Source: Halichondria panicea (Eukaryota > Porifera > Demospongiae > Suberitida > Halichondriidae). Taken from it: a stretch of 64,000 nucleotides of DNA. The notes beneath the pieces were generated by a model, which worked only from the letters and a program-made list of their open reading frames with translations, made no database searches and was not told where the DNA came from. Both the position numbers and the translations under genes were made by a program. The stretch spans positions 3,449,963 through 3,513,962 of the forward strand of contig NC_087382.1 in NCBI RefSeq assembly GCF_963675165.1, in the 5' to 3' direction. Shown here in pieces: positions 37,768-49,200 of the stretch (the stretch's first letter is position 1; each line of letters opens with the position of its first letter).

Positions 37768-40522
37768 TTACCATGCCAACACGCTGTGTGCTAACATGCC
37801 TAAAACATGTTTCAGTGTGAAATTGTTTTTTTCCACTCTCAACGGAATGTTGTAGTCCCACAGTTCCGATGCCGTAACCATGGGAATGGTTTCTATGACA
37901 ACCACAGGGGATTGATATTCTTTCCAATTCTGCGATGGTTGCCCGGAAATATCGATATTAGGGTCGTTATGACGAAAGTGCTCCTTAGGTCCAATGTAGT
38001 TAGTTTCTATTTCACGATCAGGTTGCTCTACACGAGGATATTGAGGAAAAGTGGGGTTAAAATATCCGTGGTCGGAGGTCAAATTCCAATTATCTTGTTT
38101 ATTAATTTTAGCGTTAACTCTTGTAGCATTCGAAATGACGTCTTTGGTAGCTACATCGATACGAGAGTTAAACTGATTATTCCGAGCCTGCTGCTCGTCA
38201 GGATGAATTAATAAAGAGACCAGAGGATTAAATTTTCCGGGAGACGAAATAGCGCTTGAGTGGTTGTCAGGGGTCAAAAGTTCAGGCAATGTAAGAACAG
38301 CTGTTAGATTGAATAACAAAAACAGTCCAGGGTCCAAATATCCGTTGCTAAGCACGTTGCTAGGCACAATTGGTTCGTTTGATGTGATATTCAAGATCTC
38401 TGATTTGCGAGAAATTTCTTCAGTTTGAATTTTTGAATATTCGTCAAAAATGGGATGTCCAAAATCTTTCTTGGTTATAGATTTTAGAGAGGAATTTTCA
38501 GGGAAATATTTCTTTTGATCGGAACTCAAAGAAGTTTTCAGTAATGGCTCCAAATTTGACAGATCAGATGGTAGCTTTGAGTGGTTGTTAAACGAAACAG
38601 GTGGGGTCGCTTGGGGGTCAAAAATGGCCACGTTCGTAGAGAGTTCGTTAGAAAGGTCGTTGCCGGGAGACATCAGGGGACAAAGGTCGTTGCCAGGTGG
38701 TGTGGGGGTGGAGGCAAAGAGGGTAGCAACACACATCAGATAGAGCAGAGCACTTCCACAGGCAACCTGGAGTGTGGGAGTTATTGTGATGATCTTTACC
38801 ACACTAACAAAATGCTAACAAAAAATGCCTAAGTCAAAATGATTTTGTAGGTATGATGATCTTTACTCGAATAAATCAAAGTATGGACAGGTATTTTTTT
38901 AGGGTATAAACTTTCGCAGATTTAATTTTAATTTTCACGGAATAGCAGCCTTGTTGCAGCATGCATGCATGCGATATTAGATTCGTGGGTGCATGCTTAA
39001 TCAGTGAAAACCACGAACATAAATTATACCCTCGAAATATCCCGCTATACGGTAATTACGGCCAAAATGGTTATGTAACATTGCTATGGAAACACATTAT
39101 TTTTTATGGTATGTACGTAGCTTCGTTACTATACCTTAGCAGTGGTCTTGGAAGTGGTGGCCATGTTATCTGACGCCCCCCACACAGCGCAAAGGTCAGT
39201 GTACGAGAACCACCCCCTCTGACACGCCTCGTTAAGTGCAACTCTGTGAGTGGGCGGGACAAATAGCAATGGTAGCAATAAATTTAATACAGAATAATTG
39301 TTACCTACTTCACTTCTCACACACCACCCACACACTCCACACACACCACCCACACCCACACACACGTACCTCCCTTCCACACTTCTGACAAACTGATAAT
39401 ACTCATCCATAGATACGAACAGCCTCCAATCCTGCACGATAAAACAACAGCAGATCACATGACACAAGCTCGCATACCCATTGGTCCATCAAACTACAAG
39501 CGCAACTTATGACAAGCCATATACATGTAGATCATTCTCTTTCTATGCTTTTAGAAAATCAAAACATAAATTTTTTGAATTTGATACTAAAGTTATGGCT
39601 GTTCAACTACCCCCTGCCCCTCCCCCTCTTCCAGCTGCCATAACTCGAATTCCGTGGATCCAATTTCAACGATTTTATGGAAAGAGACCTTTCAAATGGT
39701 GTCCTCAAAATTCATATTTGAGAGATAAAAATATTCGCCAATTTGGCCGTACCATGGTCCAAGGCCAAAAAATGACAAATTATGGCTCTGATGAAATTTT
39801 GGATTTAGAAAGGTCTCTTTCTTAGCTTTCAGAAAATCATAACACATTTGAAATTGGATCAACGGTACTCAAGTTATGGCAGCTGGAAGATTACACCCCC
39901 CCCCCCGCTTATCATCTCTTTTTCTCTGTACACTCTAATGTGAAATTCATTTGATGTACTTATTGAATTAGTATTTGTAAAGATGATCATGTCATAATAA
40001 CGAATGTTTCACATTTCTCTCCCAGATGCACGCATGCTATCGCTAAGTAACAGCGCTAGTTATAGTGATAAAAGATTAAGAATTAGAGACCACACAAAGA
40101 AAAGAATTCAATGAAAGAATATAGCAAAATGTTAATTGGATAGTTTATTTTACACATCTGCCGTACACGTACGCGTTACCAGGCAACAATCCCACTGTGG
40201 AAATCATTATAATAATTTGCAACATGTTTTCAAACAAACGTCAACATAACGAAAGGATTTCACACATTAAAAATGTGATTTGAATATTTGAATTGAGAGG
40301 AATATGAAGTTATGCGCAAGGCTTAAGGCAAAAACACGGAAATAACAAGTCATAAATAGTAATAATGATCAAAGAAAACGTGACTAGAAGCTCTTATAGT
40401 TGCATTTTATTGATCCTTGAGCAACCGTATATGTAGCAGTCTACACACACACACACAACGCACTGATTTTCTACATAAAAGCTTAAAAAAGCAAGCAAAA
40501 GCCAAGAAGCTTGAACTTGCAA

Positions 40523-40558
<36 letters not shown>

Positions 40559-43500
40559 CCGTATGCGCACACAGAAGCATAACAACACAAGCTCCAGTAT
40601 AAACGTATCACATGTCCTGTACATGTATTTAGCTTCAGATAGAGAATGAACCACCACGACTGAATAAAGAATTTTTCTTAATGGGTAAGAATGCCACAAC
40701 AAAATAAATACAGGAGTGTTGTGAAAGCATGCATTACCGTGGCGACACTACAAGTGAATGGGCCACCCTCAATGTGTACGTACTGATGATACAAACACGG
40801 AGATCACAAGACTTGCGTACAAGCAACAATAGTTAGTTGATAGAAGTTTTTGGTCATGCAATAAACAAACAATGGATCTATTATGGCAACAAGTTTAAAT
40901 GGCGGACATGCCTCCCTCTCCTAACTTAGATGTAGTTTACCTGAACTAAGATCCGGTTATGGCGAACTTCTTTTATATAATTATTGTACTAGTTTGGAAG
41001 TTCTGAAGTAAGAAATAAATTTTGCAGTGCTCTGAGGGAAGTCTATATATCAAATGAGGTCAGAAAAGAGGACAAATTAGACGCTTAGTTTGATGGTTTT
41101 AATACGGTGGCCCAGCATTAATTTGCCGAAATAGTAAGTCTATAATAGTCCTAGTATGGCTTCATGCATGCACTGTGCACACATGCACATGTCTGCTATT
41201 ACACTGAGACAACACATGTCGTATATCGGGTTTCGAACGTGAGGTTAATTGATTGCGAATGACACTGTACAAGCATTGATTGATTGCATTTCTAACTATT
41301 GTCATGAATTGCATGTAAAGTATGGGAAATTGCATGCACTTTGCTCACTCTTTGCGAGTCTTTCGCTTGTGATTTATGCGAAAAGTCGCAATTTGAGAAC
41401 CACGCAATGGAAACACGATATACAATACTACACTGAAACAACCAACACACACACCTTCTAAATGACAAACAACGACAGGTTAGTGTTACAGTATAGTCTG
41501 CCCCACTCCACCCTGCCGTGTATTGCCTGGGGCTATCTGAGCATGCACCGACTATACACATGATCGCACAACACAACACAGCCGATACTGACAACAAAAC
41601 CAGATTACATTTCATCACATTTGGGCCTACTTATAATAATAGGCTCAAACAAGACCGTGTATAGACAATATTATTGTACCGGTACTATTCTAATTAAAGG
41701 AGGGGCTATTAAATTTCAGAGACGCACCAATACTAGGCACATTCTTTTGAGGGCAAAGATAAGAGGCATGATATGATATCCATGAACCCAATAGTCTGTG
41801 CAAAAAAATATATCAGAAAATGGTTTCGATCCATTAACCTCTGGGTTATGGGCCCAGCACGCTTCCACTGCGCCACTCTGCTATATGAATGTACATATTG
41901 GAGATAGGGAGAGCTAGCTAAGTGCGATCAAACCTAGTGAACTACGAATGCGCAGAATTTGACCTTTGTTAATCAGTTGGGAAGGAGTACAATACATGTT
42001 TGAACACAAACAACAACTTCCTAGAAAATTGAAATCCAATCGCCACATTCTCCCAACAATGGTAGTAGAGACATGCCTCTCAGTACATTGCAACGTATGT
42101 ACGTGTATGGAGATCAGTGATGCCTGTCTGTTGTGGTGTCCTGTAAGCAGGAATGGCCTCAAAGTCTCTCCATGGAATGTGTTTGGACCTGTGTTAGCAG
42201 GCCACCCTCTATAATACAGCCACTGTTGGTCTACCCAAGGAGCTACCACTATGACAATACTACAGTTGGCCTAAAACTACGAGAGGCACTTAAGAGGTCA
42301 TGACCAGAAATATGCAGAACGATTGAATCATCACTATAGCTACATACAATAATGAACGGATATGGAAGTAAATATCGGGACAACCTCCACACGTAATGTT
42401 GATTCAAGAATGGACGGTATATAGCTCCCAGCTGCACTAATAATGACGTTCAGCATGTACTACGGTCTTATAATATTATCATGATTATTGAGAATGTGAG
42501 TGAAACATACCAGAAGATGCCCACTTGCGTAGGTAGCTAAATGGTCACCGTAATTGACCTTACGAATCAGATAGGCTACTCAAAAACATGTCAAAAATAT
42601 TTAAAAAATGTTCGCCCTCCCCCCCACACACGCACACACGCAGAGCAAATTATGATAATTACGCACAATGGCATGTATGCATGTATGCATGTTATAAAAT
42701 TATATCTATAGTTTAAATATCATGGGTAGTTGTACTAATAGCGTAAATCAGTGGCCTCAATAGTGGACCTAGTGTGTGTGTGTGTGTAATGGTGTGTGAA
42801 ATTGGCCGATAGCAGCATCATTAAAGGTTATGGATAATGATGATAGCATCATCGATAGCAGCCTCGTTAAAGGTTATGGATAATGATGCTATATCATCAT
42901 TATCCATAACCTTTAACGAGGCTGCTATCGGTCAATTTCAATTATCACAATGAACTGTATAATTGGACAATTGGTGAATGAGCCTTTTGAAATTTGAACT
43001 GACTTAGCGGTTTTTAATTTGGTGTCTCAAGCGTCTATACTACAGCAATGACGTTGTGTCCACTGGAAAACTTTAATTTGGCCAAATATCTCCAATCGTC
43101 AAATTTTTCGTTCAAGAGTGGAAATGGTAAAAGATTATGACGGTTTATTATGTAATGTAAAATTAGTATTAAAATGGAGTAATTGATTGGACCATCTGAA
43201 AAAATTCCCACTGAAAAATATATCGTATTTTGAACGAGTTGCTATAGAAACAAGAACATAATTAGGCCATACTACATAGACACGGAGATTATCGTGAATA
43301 TCTAATTACACGCAATTAACGAAAACAAAATATGAAAATGTGGGAAAACATTCGCCATACAAATTACTCAACTATAAATGGAAGTCAACAAAGAAACAAG
43401 AGATGGGAAAAGGAATAATTTCAACGATCATATTTCAGTACTTAAGATCATGGGGTTTTAATGAAGTATTTTGATTGGACGACTACAAAACCACACACCT

Positions 43501-45162
43501 GTCGCCAGAGTGGCTACACACAGGAACGTATATTACTCATTAATAACATTCACAGCACGTACAGATAATTAAATCAATCAATTCTCTAACATTTTTGAGT
43601 GTAGTCTAGTTATTGTCCATCAGACTTTATGGCAGTACACCTCCGAGGCCAAAGACGAACAAATTAATTTGAATGTAGTTGACAATAACTGTTATAACAG
43701 CCACTGGAATGAAAACTGCCTGCTACCTAAGCTATCTCACCTACTAGCTAACAGTCTCATAAACTATTGAAAAGAAAAGCTTGTCCGTATACAGCATGTA
43801 GCCAGTGCTAAGCTTCTAGCTCTACGCTGCTAACTTGTCCATGTCCAAGCAGTGAGCCCCACCCTTCCTCCAGCCTTCCTGGTGTTTAACAAGCCCCACC
43901 CATCTGTTCTGCCCTTGTCAACAAGTGTCTATATCTAGTATAAAATTAGTGCGCCCTCAACGCTTTTTGTTGATGTTGCAAAGATTCGCCAAAACCCTGT
44001 TGTTAAACCCCACCCAGTTGGTACGATACAGACCCTTACGTGAGGTACATTACAGCATAAAATAATCATACGCACTCTAGTTACGCTTGAGTAAATGACA
44101 CTTAATTCACAATAATTGTTTTTTAATTGGAGAATTAATAAATTGCGTGTTTAGGCAATTCCTGTAGTTTACAGAATCTATGACACGTAATGTACATCGT
44201 ACTTCCCTAAAAATTAATTGCTGACTGTACCCCCCTCCACACACACACCCACCCACTCACACCACCACATACACACACACACACACACACAACACCACCA
44301 CCCACACACCCACACACACACACAATCATGGTTCACTGCAACACAAACTGAAAGTCCGCTGAAATCATATAAACAAGACAAACATGCAGAGTGCATTCTC
44401 AGACTAACAACAATAGTCTAATAGGATCAGCAATTAGCCAGTCTGGACAATGGACCACCACCTTACAACACACACCTTGATGAGGTAATAGCATATCAGT
44501 ACACAACTGCCCACGCTACAGTATTAGCAGGCCACCCTCTGGAATACAGCCAGGTTAATGGGCCCCAAAGTACTATAGAAGGTAATTTTCGTGGGGTAAA
44601 ATATTTGTGGTTTTCGTGGTTGAAGCACTGACCACAAATATTTTACCCACGAATGAAGCGACCTTGTCTACCTTTACCTGCAGTGCAAGCAGCAACCACA
44701 AAAATATTATCCACGAAATGACTAAATACTGCTCAACCACAAATATTTTGTCCCCCGAAAATTACCTGCTATACGGTATCCATAGCATGTGTTCGGACCT
44801 GTGTTAGCAGGCCACCCTCTTATATCAATATCAGCATTAACTCACAATTGCTTGCAAGAATCTGATTTCCAAGTGATCCAGTCGATTGCGTGGGGTGGAA
44901 CCTGTGTGTGGGCGAATACATCAAAGGGAATAAACCACACCCACTACAACACATCAAAGTGAGTGTGCTAAAGCTAGCTATGTACAAGAGTGCTGTGATG
45001 TGATTGAGAGTGAAAATTAACAAAATAGACAAAATAATAATTATTGTAAACATCAGACGCTTCATCTCGTCATGTACACATTAACGAACCGATGGTGGAA
45101 AAATCCGTGTTAGTGAGAGCTTCCATTTCCCCTTCATCGTTGAGGAACTTTGATGCCACCAG
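37768..45162 (-). CDS. CNPPD1: CNPPD1-like cyclin-fold protein, 3' exons; 5' exons not found
   Basis: Minus-strand exons join in phase: 45090-45162 (LVASKFLNDEGEMEALTNTD), 44846-44901 (STPRNRLDHLEIRFLQAI), 39370-39431 (DWRLFVSMDEYYQFVRSVEG), 39135-39243 (ALNEACQRGWFSYTDLCAVW) and 37768-38814 (hydrophobic VVKIITITPTLQVACGSALL, then a long Asn/Ser-rich tail). The order and motifs fit the cyclin-box part of animal CNPPD1 (VASKYLYDEGE, DWHLYTDP, RGWYTYTDLC) followed by its hydrophobic segment. The 5.4-kb intron holds tRNA-Met and MITEs. The upstream cyclin-box exons were not found between 45163 and the duplication junction near 47085, so the 5' half may have been displaced. The donor after 45090 (GTTCGT) is weak. 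Confidence 0.72.
38893..39054. mobile_element. MITE, ATAGCGGG family, in CNPPD1-like intron
   Basis: Left end TTTTTTTAGGGTATAAACTT; right end AATTATACCCTCGAAATATC, then CCGCTATACGG. The inner part is non-coding with GCATGCATGC. The left end looks eroded. Confidence 0.6.
39628..39890. repeat. Imperfect inverted repeat in CNPPD1-like intron
   Basis: CTTCCAGCTGCCATAACTCG, then GATCCAATTTCAA near 39628-39672, is the reverse complement, with a few mismatches, of 39846-39890 (TTGAAATTGGATCAACGG, then GTTATGGCAGCTGGAAG). It could be a hairpin-forming MITE. Confidence 0.55.
39891..41810. other. Non-coding intron sequence with CA microsatellites
   Basis: AT-rich and inside the long CNPPD1-like intron. 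It holds short (CA)n runs at about 40441-40456 and 40526-40556 and a diverged copy of the dispersed GCTCTAAGGGAG repeat near 40990-41050. No exon or RNA gene is recognised. Confidence 0.4.
41811..41882 (-). tRNA. Initiator tRNA-Met (CAT)
   Basis: Reading the minus strand, the 5' part AGCAGAGTGGCGCAGTGGAA, the anticodon stem and loop CTGGGCCCATAACCCAG (anticodon CAT) and the T-arm AATGGATCGAAACCATT match the eukaryotic initiator tRNA-Met, 72 nt. The acceptor stem has one mismatch (G2 opposite A) and a G-U pair, so it may be weakened or a recent pseudogene. It sits in an intron of the CNPPD1-like gene on the same strand. Confidence 0.8.
42796..42950. repeat. Long hairpin (inverted repeat) element
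   Basis: The left arm starts GGCCGATAGCAGC (with a partial internal repeat), continuing CTCGTTAAAGGTTATGGATAATGATG. It pairs with CATCATTATCCATAACCTTT, then AACGAGGCTGCTATCGG. The two arms are separated by only a few bases. A short (TG)n run lies just before it. Probably a foldback MITE. Confidence 0.75.
42951..44570. other. Non-coding intron sequence
   Basis: AT-rich CNPPD1-like intron with CA-rich runs at about 44235-44325. Nothing else can be assigned. Confidence 0.4.
44574..44778. mobile_element. MITE of the TATAGCGGGTAATTTTCG family
   Basis: Left end TATAGAAGGTAATTTTCGTG; right end CCGAAAATTACCTGCTATAC. Interior motifs match the copy at 36526-36728, including ACCCACGAATGAAGCGAC. Confidence 0.78.
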
Positions 45163-45203
45163 CTGCGAGGAAAATAGATGGATATTTAGTGACACACACA
45201 CAC

Positions 45204-45251
45204 GTTAGAATGAAGATCTAAAGGTCCCTGGTTCGATCCCGGGTTTTGGCA
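45204..45251 (+). pseudogene. 3' two-thirds of a tRNA-Phe (GAA)
   Basis: GTTAGAATGAAGATCTAAAG, then GTCCCTGGTTCGATCCCGGG and TTTTGGCA, corresponds to the anticodon arm (anticodon GAA), variable loop, T-arm and 3' acceptor strand of tRNA-Phe. The acceptor 5' strand and D-arm are replaced by a (CA)n run, so this cannot fold as a tRNA. It may derive from a tRNA fragment. Confidence 0.7.
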
Positions 45252-47085
45252 TTTTTTATATCTCTGGGTTGACACGCACGCACGCACACGCACACGCACA
45301 TGCACACACACACACACACACTAAAACAGGACACAAACAGTCTACCTAGATAATATGATCAACCTTACAGCACACACAGCGATTAGTAACAGACACACAG
45401 ACATAACTGAGCAAGTTTTGTTTTTATTAGCACTTGCCAAGACAATAGCTAAGGTTACCAAAGGTTAGGCTCGCTACTGTTTCAGACTCCACACACAGAT
45501 TGGAATGTACCCCCCCTCTAGAAACATTGACATCACTAATTAGTACGCTACCATGTAGGAGGTTGCATCATCAGCACTACGGTAAACAACATTGGTCATT
45601 CATTACCCAGGGCAATGCGTGCAGGGATGTGCCTCCACTGGTCAGTGGTGGTGGTGGTTGGTACTAACCACCTCTAGACACAATCAACCACCTCCTAGGC
45701 AAGTTTACCACATAATAAGCTATAAAAATGCTGAATTGAGATTGAGGTTTGAAAATAGCACTTCGAATATTCCAGGCACACACATCCAGCTGCTCATTTT
45801 AAGTGATTGAATGCCGATAAAAATACACACATAAGACTGTGATTGTGTGTATCCATCTATTGTGTACAACGTGTGTATAAGTAACCACATCCATTTCCCA
45901 CGTTACATCTTTACTTACTTAAGTTGCTCCACAAGACCATTACAACAGTGAAGCCTTATTATTAATTGGTTAATTTGCAGCAGTAACGAACGTGTCAGCT
46001 CATTTAACACTGAACATACCTCGTCAGTCAGTCAGTGGAGTGATAGTCACTACAAACATTCCTAAAATGTACTGTGTCTCATGACATGGGGAAATATTAG
46101 CAAGTGTTAGAAGCACAGCCTTCAACAAACAATGACCTCATCTAAACACTGTACCCATCCAAACACTGTACTCATCCAAACACTGTACTCATGCAAACAC
46201 GGTACCTACCTACTGGTGGAGCCCACTTTAATGGCCACTCATGAAGAGAGGCTAACTGCGATACCAAGGCCAGGTCCCAAATGAACAGTTTGTGTACAAA
46301 ACAACCCCTCAACAAAGGTCACCTCTGTATAAAGGCCGACACATTGTTCCCAAAGGTGTTCGTTATAGAGGTACTATGTATGTTTACTTTGACTGCTCGT
46401 AACTTGTGTCGGGAAGATCCGATTTCAGAAATAAAAAATGCATTCTGTAGCTCTAAGGGAGGTCTATCTAATTATGGGTTTAACTTGAGGCTTTTAATCG
46501 GGCCCAAATTTGCTGACACAGCACAGGTGTATCGTCTTCAAATTTTAGCCGATTTTTTGCTAGCTAACTGGCCATAATTTAAGTTTGGAAGGTTCGCTTC
46601 CAGAAAGAAAAGATGTATTATGTAGCTCTAAGGGAGATCTATCTAATGGTGTGTTTAGATCCATGATTGCTAATTGACCAAAATAAATACATCCCTTCCA
46701 CTAAATTAGGCTATCAATTAAAACACACATTACCAGCATGTACACAAACATTCGCTCGTTAACTGGCTAATCATCACAAGACAATTGCTCATCAAATACC
46801 AGCTAGGAAAACAAGTTGTAAAGGCTTCATATTTCCCAGAGCTACTGTAATTGAACTGCGAAGGTTTCTTAGCAATGAGGGGACTATGAATTTTAGAATA
46901 ATGTGCAGCGTCAATAGATACTTGTTAAGCAAGTTAGTGCTGACAATGCCAATAACAGGATACACTCAGCATGAACACTAGAGTAGGGGTACACACATTC
47001 ATCTTGCAAACATAGTATTGTAATGAAGGGCCCCTCCTCCAATCAACAGTCCAGTAGACTACACACATGAAGACTAGAGCTAGTA
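45252..47085. other. Non-coding stretch before the unit IV junction
   Basis: Holds a (CA)n run (about 45270-45321), a CACTGTACTCATCCAAA-type triplicate near 46146-46200, a truncated CAGTGGAACC-family MITE (about 46265-46375) and two tandem copies of the dispersed GCTCTAAGGGAG repeat (46390-46480, 46565-46655). Homology to the repeated unit begins sharply near 47086. Confidence 0.45.
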
Positions 47086-47215
47086 CCAATACACCAACTA
47101 GATACGTGTGTTAAAACTATATTCCAGCATCTAGACCAGTATAATTATAGTAAACTGACTTTGTTAGATAGCTTGGGACTCCAAAATCTGAGCAGCTTGG
47201 TGAGCAGCACTGTTC
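47086..47215 (-). pseudogene. GET1: GET1/WRB-like fragment at the unit IV edge
   Basis: Only the first recognised exon (about 47160-47214, TVLLTKLLRLWSPKL-like, with a change at CCAAAATC) and the edge of the next one remain. The downstream four exons present in units I and II are replaced by unrelated sequence, so the segmental duplication broke inside this gene. Confidence 0.65.
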
Positions 47216-47723
47216 CTAAGACAAGACAAGACACAGGAGGTTCCAGTTGATCACAACACTCTCCATGGCAGTAAGAATGAAGGGATATTCCCTAACAGTA
47301 GTTCTACACTGCACTATACAGGTAGGGTTTTTCCCTATGCAATGTGGCCACCATTGATTGTTGTGCCACTGTCTAGTCTACGTCTGTTTCCAAGAGCTCT
47401 CTCACTATCTGCAGTCCAAGTTATGCCAAAAGAAAGAAAAAGAAAGGTTCTACTTTAATAGAAATCTAGTGTAGAACTTACTTTGATAGCCTGTTGCTAG
47501 CTAGCTGTAGAGATGTATTTGTTTATATATCTACCTATATAGCTACTGAGTACTGTGCTATTTTACCTCATACCAACACCCACATAACCAGGAGACTCCT
47601 GCTGCTGTAGGAGGAGGCTCTGGCTCCACCATTGAGGAGGTACGTCACTGACACACACACTTCACACATTGTGTCCACGTAGTCTGCTCTTCGCTCCCAC
47701 CTTGTTCAGGTATTCGGTCGTTT

Positions 47724-47780
47724 TCTCATGAATCAGCCGCACTAGGAATGTCCGTCTGAGCACCACTTTAGTCTAGAGGT
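47724..47780. mobile_element. Remnant arm of the foldback element, unit IV
   Basis: Only the TCTCATGAATCAGCCGCACT arm remains; the minisatellite and the right arm are deleted. An extra roughly 35 bp (CTCTTCGCTCCCACC and onward) outside this arm is absent from units I and II. Confidence 0.55.
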
Positions 47781-48149
47781 TATTGCACAATAAAGAAGCT
47801 ACTGATAGAGAGGCTGTGAGCAAAGGGAAGGGCAAGGAAAACAATGGGATGGTATCGAATTGGGACAAACTAAAGACTGGAGGTATATATTCCAACTATG
47901 TTATCAACTGATACTGATCACATGTACTCAGACCATGGACCAGCTCATGGAATGTGAATGGAATCAGAACGTGGATAAAGGTATCGTTTCCTCTGTCCTC
48001 AATAATTACAATTATTAACCAACCGCATTTTATACACTGTGTACAGAATGGTGGTCTGGAGTACATTGCACGAGAATACCCAGACATATTCTGTGTACAA
48101 GAAACCAAGTGTATTGAGAAAGAGCTTCCTATGGTAGGACAGCCACTGT

Positions 48150-48325
48150 ACACACACACTCACCCCCCCCACACACACACACCCCCCCACACACACACAC
48201 TCACACTCCCCCCCCCACACACACACACACACTCACCCCCCCCCACACACACACACTCTCACATAACCCCCCCCCACACACACACACTCACCCCCCCCCA
48301 CACACACACACACACACAACCCCCC

Positions 48326-48362
<37 letters not shown>

Positions 48363-48385
48363 CCCCCCCCCCCCACACACACACA
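48150..48385. repeat. Mixed (CA)n / C-tract array, unit IV
   Basis: Shorter version of the arrays at 8711 and 21163, again filling the APEX1 intron, with C-tracts of 7 to 12. Confidence 0.85.
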
Positions 48386-49200
48386 GAACCAGCTCGGTAT
48401 TCCTGGCTACCACGTCTACTGGCACTCCGCAGAGAAGAGGCTACAGCGGTGTGGGGTGAGGCATATTCACCAACTGTTGTGTGGTTAGTTACAAGTATTG
48501 TGCAGGCTGTACTCCAAAGAGAAGCCAATTTCAGTGACCAATGGTTTGGGAATTGAGAAGTTTGATTGTGAGGGTAGGATCATCACTGCTGAAGATGAGC
48601 ACTTCTATTTCCTTACATCTTGTAAGTTGGTTCTGATTTTATTTAGATTCCTATTGTCACTGTTATGTTGTGCCCTGTGTATATAGATGTGCCCAATGCT
48701 GGTGATGGCCTCAAGAGGCTCTCGTACAGTACAAGCAAGACTGGGATAGGGACCTCAGAGAGTACATGAAGAAACTAGATCTCAGTCCTTCTCTGTGGGG
48801 ACCTCAATGTGGCCCATAAAGAGATAGGTACCTTCAGAGTTTGCCTTGACTTTGTGTACATGCATGTGTGTATCTACGTGTAGATTTAAAGAACCCCAAG
48901 ACAAACACAAAGACAGCTGGTTTCACGCCCGAGGAGAGACAGGATTTCACAGAGCTACTGGAGGAGGGTTTCGTGGACACCTTCCGTCACCTGTATCCCG
49001 ACCTCTCTGGAGCGTACACTTACTAGTCATACCGGTTCAAGGCCAGAGCCAAGAACACTGGCTGGTGAGTGCTCCCGCATTACTCTAGCAATAGAGTGTA
49101 TCTGTGTTATCATGTCCACGATCCTGCTACTAATACCCAACACATGCACACACTGTCTTAGTTATCCACCCCCACCACCCACACACACCACACACACTAG

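Larger units (their letters stand above)
47423..49064 (+). pseudogene. APEX1: APEX1-like AP endonuclease pseudogene (unit IV)
   Basis: It starts MPKERKRK at 47423. The third exon has lost its 5' part together with most of the foldback element (junction near 47795) and has a further deletion near KENNGM. It has the same 2-bp loss as unit I near 48430, the same 4-bp insertion as unit II near 48727, and the shared TAG at 49024-49026. The catalytic C-terminal exon is absent. Confidence 0.78.

Noticed and set aside
39481-39825. 114-aa open frame MVHQTTSATYDKPY
   Set aside because: Overlaps an inverted repeat in an intron, has no recognisable domain, and is antisense within the CNPPD1-like intron.
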